From Paraburkholderia bonniea (GTDB taxonomy: Bacteria; Pseudomonadota; Gammaproteobacteria; Burkholderiales; Burkholderiaceae), in assembly GCF_009455625.1 (NCBI RefSeq), contig NZ_QPEQ01000001.1, forward strand, positions 2,418,001 through 2,482,000: a DNA stretch of 64,000 bases, written 5' to 3'. The translations under genes and the position numbers were made by a program. Below are positions 62,920 to 64,000 of the stretch, piece by piece. Below the pieces are notes generated by a model. That model had not been told where the DNA came from. It worked only from the letters and a program-made list of their open reading frames with translations, and did no database searches. How positions within the stretch are numbered: the stretch's first letter is position 1; every line of letters starts with the position of its first letter.

Positions 62920-64000
62920 TTAAGGCAATAACGTGAGCAGCACCTCAACCGTCCGCGCTGTCGCGCCACGGTGCCGGGCAGCAAAAGCGGCGGCGGCGGC
63001 ACCCATTGCCGTGCGTTGCGGCCGGTCGTTGAACAGCGCCTGCAAGCCCCTGGCAAGTTCGCTCCAGTCCTGCACCTGGATCACCGCACCCGCTGCAACG
63101 GCATCGGCCGTCGCCTGGGTGAAATTGAAGACATGTGGCCCGATCAGCACCGGCACCCCCACCGCGCACGCTTCGATCAGATTTTGCCCACCCAGCGGCA
63201 ACAAACTGCCTCCGATGAAGGCGATATCAGCCGCAGCATAGTAGGCCCCCATTTCACCCATCGAATCGCCGAGCAGCACCTCCACCTCATCGGGCAATGG
63301 CGCGATGCCATCCGAACCTGATGCGAGCGCAGCGCTACCCCAGGATGAGCGGCGGGCACAACGCAAACCCTGCTTTTCAATCAGCGCGGCCACCTCGTCA
63401 AAACGTTGCGGATGACGCGGCACCAGAATCAGCAGCGCATGCTCTACCTCAAGTGCCGCAAAGGCCTGCAACACCAGCGCTTCTTCACCTTCACGCGTGC
63501 TGGCCGCCACCCATACCGGACGCGCGCCAAACGCCGCGCGCCACGCACGGCCACGCGCAATCGTCTCCGCTGGCGTGTCCATATCGAACTTCAGATTGCC
63601 TAATACCGTGACCTTGCGTGCGCCCAGCGCCAGCAGCCGCTCCGCATCCGCAGGACTTTGCGCCAGCACCCGGGAAAAACCACCAAACACTTCGCGCGTC
63701 GCCCGGCCAAACATCGACGCGCGGCGATACGAGCGCGCCGACATTCGGGCGTTGGTCAGCACCAGCGGCACATTCATCTGGCGGCATTCGTCGATTAACG
63801 TCGGCCACACTTCGGTCTCCATAATCAGCCCGAGCGCCGGCCGCCAGGCACGCAGAAAACGCCGGACGGTATGTGGCAGGTCATAGGGCAAATAGCAACG
63901 CAGCACGCGCTCACCGTATAACTGCTCGCCCGTTGCACGCCCACCCGGCGTCATGTGTGTCAGCAGCACGCGCGCGTCAGGACGGGCGGCAAGCAGCGCG
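62920..64000 (-). CDS. waaA: 3-deoxy-D-manno-octulosonic acid transferase (partial, cut by the window edge)
   Basis: The C-terminal 360 residues of Kdo transferase, an inner-membrane-attached enzyme that adds Kdo to lipid IVA in LPS core synthesis. The frame remains open to the last base, so the N-terminus, which holds the membrane anchor, is outside the window. ETEVWPTLIDECR, the SARSYRR region and FIGGSLLPLGGQNLIEA are diagnostic of the family. The stop is at 62920-62922. LptFG in this window acts further down the same LPS pathway. Confidence 0.94.
   Translation of the reverse strand, partial: ALLAARPDARVLLTHMTPGGRATGEQLYGERVLRCYLPYDLPHTVRRFLRAWRPALGLIMETEVWPTLIDECRQMNVPLVLTNARMSARSYRRASMFGRATREVFGGFSRVLAQSPADAERLLALGARKVTVLGNLKFDMDTPAETIARGRAWRAAFGARPVWVAASTREGEEALVLQAFAALEVEHALLILVPRHPQRFDEVAALIEKQGLRCARRSSWGSAALASGSDGIAPLPDEVEVLLGDSMGEMGAYYAAADIAFIGGSLLPLGGQNLIEACAVGVPVLIGPHVFNFTQATADAVAAGAVIQVQDWSELARGLQALFNDRPQRTAMGAAAAAFAARHRGATARTVEVLLTLLP

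Overview
The window is GC-rich chromosomal DNA from a betaproteobacterium, most likely a Burkholderia/Paraburkholderia-type member of the Burkholderiaceae. The reasons are lineage-typical families (DUF2486 beside holC, DUF3460 before scpA, a DUF2844-DUF3443 pair, a CysB-family regulator beside a cysI-DUF934-cysH-cysD-cysN-cobA cluster), a betaproteobacterial-type 6S RNA, and recurrent TANAAT -10 elements followed by GC-rich bases. No rRNA, tRNA, CRISPR array, intact insertion sequence or plasmid/phage replication gene was seen. The species cannot be named from this sequence.

Layout. 0.3-14 kb is housekeeping: a PanS-like BASS transporter, a PLD-family cardiolipin-synthase-like lipoprotein, fumC, then on the minus strand an LprI-like protein coupled to an arginine/lysine/ornithine decarboxylase, dcd, a degenerate SodC-like lipoprotein and apbC, and on the plus strand an OmpA-family lipoprotein and metG. 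An AT-rich islet (about 14.1-15.15 kb) carries one unrecognised Ser/Thr/Pro-rich protein. tamA-tamB (minus) and DUF3460-scpA-panC-panD (plus) follow, then an orphan parA. A second AT-rich islet (25.5-26.7 kb) carries a 401-residue protein with weak leucine-rich-repeat-like segments.

27-36 kb is a cobalamin locus: cobU-btuF on plus, and btuB-btuC-btuD-cobT-cobS-cobC on minus headed by a clear cobalamin riboswitch. It encodes B12/cobinamide uptake and nucleotide-loop assembly, not corrin-ring synthesis. A diverged 9-bp repeat array separates btuD from cobT. Next come a zapB-like/zapA pair, 6S RNA, an EVE protein, a SIMPL protein, lgt, a LysR regulator divergent from ilvD, a c-type cytochrome, DUF2486-holC-pepA on minus, lptF-lptG on plus and a small CbiX.

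48.5-51.2 kb is a decaying patch: an alpha/beta hydrolase broken by a frameshift in a G7 tract, a MASE1-PAS protein with no output domain, and an IS5-type transposase remnant. 51.3-58.8 kb is assimilatory sulfate reduction (sulfate to APS by CysDN, APS to sulfite by a 4Fe-4S CysH, sulfite to sulfide by CysI) with CobA for siroheme and a divergent CysB-type regulator. 58.9-64 kb has pcm, a rhodanese, a DUF2844-DUF3443 pair whose larger member looks like a pepsin-type aspartic peptidase, and waaA cut by the window edge.

The most notable points are the pepsin-like features of the DUF3443 protein, a Cu,Zn-SOD relative that has lost most metal ligands, the two AT-rich islets, the homopolymer frameshift, and the short tandem repeats (5-9 bp units) in several spacers.
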